From positions 1 through 8,749 of the forward strand of contig JAUMYC010000102.1 of assembly GCA_030528845.1 (NCBI GenBank): 8,749 bases of DNA, in the 5' to 3' direction. Origin of the DNA: Eubacteriales bacterium. GTDB lineage: Bacteria; Bacillota_A; Clostridia; Christensenellales; Aristaeellaceae. Every line of letters starts with the position of its first letter. Position 1 is the first letter of the stretch. The translations under genes were made by a program, and so were the position numbers. Below the pieces are notes generated by a model, which was not told where the DNA came from, did not search any database, and was given only the letters and a program-made list of their open reading frames with translations. Of this stretch, positions 8,229 to 8,749 are shown one piece after another.

Positions 8229-8257
8229 TTATAGGTTGATACACAGGAAGGTGAAGC

Positions 8258-8749
8258 ATGGCTTTTATTTTTGCGCCGCTGTTCAGCGGCTCGAGCGGAA
8301 ACGCTTTGTATGTGCGGCGGGAGGACACCTGCGTCCTCGTGGACGCGGGCCTGCCGGGCAAGAGGATCAGCGAGGAAATGCAGAAGGCCGGGGAGCAGAT
8401 CGAGCGCCTCGGAGCGATATTGGTGACGCATGAGCATCTGGACCACATTGCCGGGGTGGGCGTGCTGATGCGCAAATACAAAGTGCCCGTCTATGCCACG
8501 GAGCCGACCTGGCAGGCGATGGAGGGGAAAATCGGCCGGATCCCGGGGGATCTGGCGCGCTGCATCGCGCCGGGCGAGGAATTTTCCATCGGCAGCCTGC
8601 TTGTGCGTCCGTTTTCCATCCCGCATGACGCGGCCTGCCCGGTGGGCTATGCCTTCGAGGGCGGCGGTCGGAAGCTGGCCGTGGCCACAGACGTGGGCTG
8701 CATGGAGAAGGAATGGATGGAGGCGGTCTCCGGGGCGGATATGCTGCTG
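8258..8749 (+). CDS. walJ: WalJ/YycJ-type MBL-fold hydrolase (3' partial)
   Basis: A 164-residue open frame running off the right edge. It starts with the FSGSSGN motif typical of YycJ/WalJ. Zinc-site motifs are THEHLDH (about residues 54-60), the SIPHDA His, and the VATDVG Asp. WalJ is a cytoplasmic 5'-3' exonuclease-type MBL protein, linked in Bacillus to the WalRK cell-wall regulon and to coordination of division with replication. Family length is about 260 residues, so about 100 are missing. GGAAGGTGA (8246-8254) precedes the ATG. Unlike in Bacillus, no walRKHI genes are next to it; it is transcribed away from the sialidase operon from its own promoter. Confidence 0.88.
   Translation, partial: MAFIFAPLFSGSSGNALYVRREDTCVLVDAGLPGKRISEEMQKAGEQIERLGAILVTHEHLDHIAGVGVLMRKYKVPVYATEPTWQAMEGKIGRIPGDLARCIAPGEEFSIGSLLVRPFSIPHDAACPVGYAFEGGGRKLAVATDVGCMEKEWMEAVSGADMLL

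Overview
The window is a GC-rich stretch (about two thirds G+C by eye) of a bacterial chromosome. Gene order infB-rbfA-nrnA-truB-ribF, AGGAGG-type ribosome binding sites and a WalJ/YycJ-type gene at the right edge point to a high-GC member of the Bacillota, most likely the class Clostridia. Nothing in the window fixes the genus. No rRNA, tRNA, CRISPR array, transposon or prophage gene was seen.

Positions 1-5852 (+ strand) are the 3' part of a translation and ribosome-maturation operon. It holds infB (IF2, 5' end outside the window), rbfA (30S maturation), nrnA (DHH/DHHA1 nanoRNase/pAp phosphatase), truB (tRNA Psi55 synthase), a short ribF-like gene with only the FMN adenylyltransferase domain, and a metallo-beta-lactamase-fold hydrolase. 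Genes from rbfA on overlap or are separated by at most about 30 bases. The one larger gap, infB-rbfA (106 bases), is full of inverted repeats, two of which are mutually exclusive; one would pair with the rbfA Shine-Dalgarno. The operon ends in a strong intrinsic terminator at 5806-5852.

Positions 5851-8149 (- strand) carry a convergent three-gene operon. It reads from an extended -10 promoter near 8120-8149: a three-helix membrane protein of unknown function, a GH33-type sialidase with all expected catalytic residues but no signal peptide, and a small antibiotic-biosynthesis-monooxygenase-fold protein. Each gene has a well-placed AGGAGG-like site. The operon runs into the same hairpin that ends the + strand operon.

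From about 8200 a divergent extended -10 promoter drives walJ/yycJ (second MBL-fold protein), which runs off the right edge.

Most genes are ordinary housekeeping functions. The points that deserve a second look are the RibF protein without its riboflavin kinase domain, the MBL gene translationally coupled behind it, the structured infB-rbfA leader, and the apparently cytoplasmic sialidase operon. I did not find a convincing new defence, mobile or RNA-guided system.
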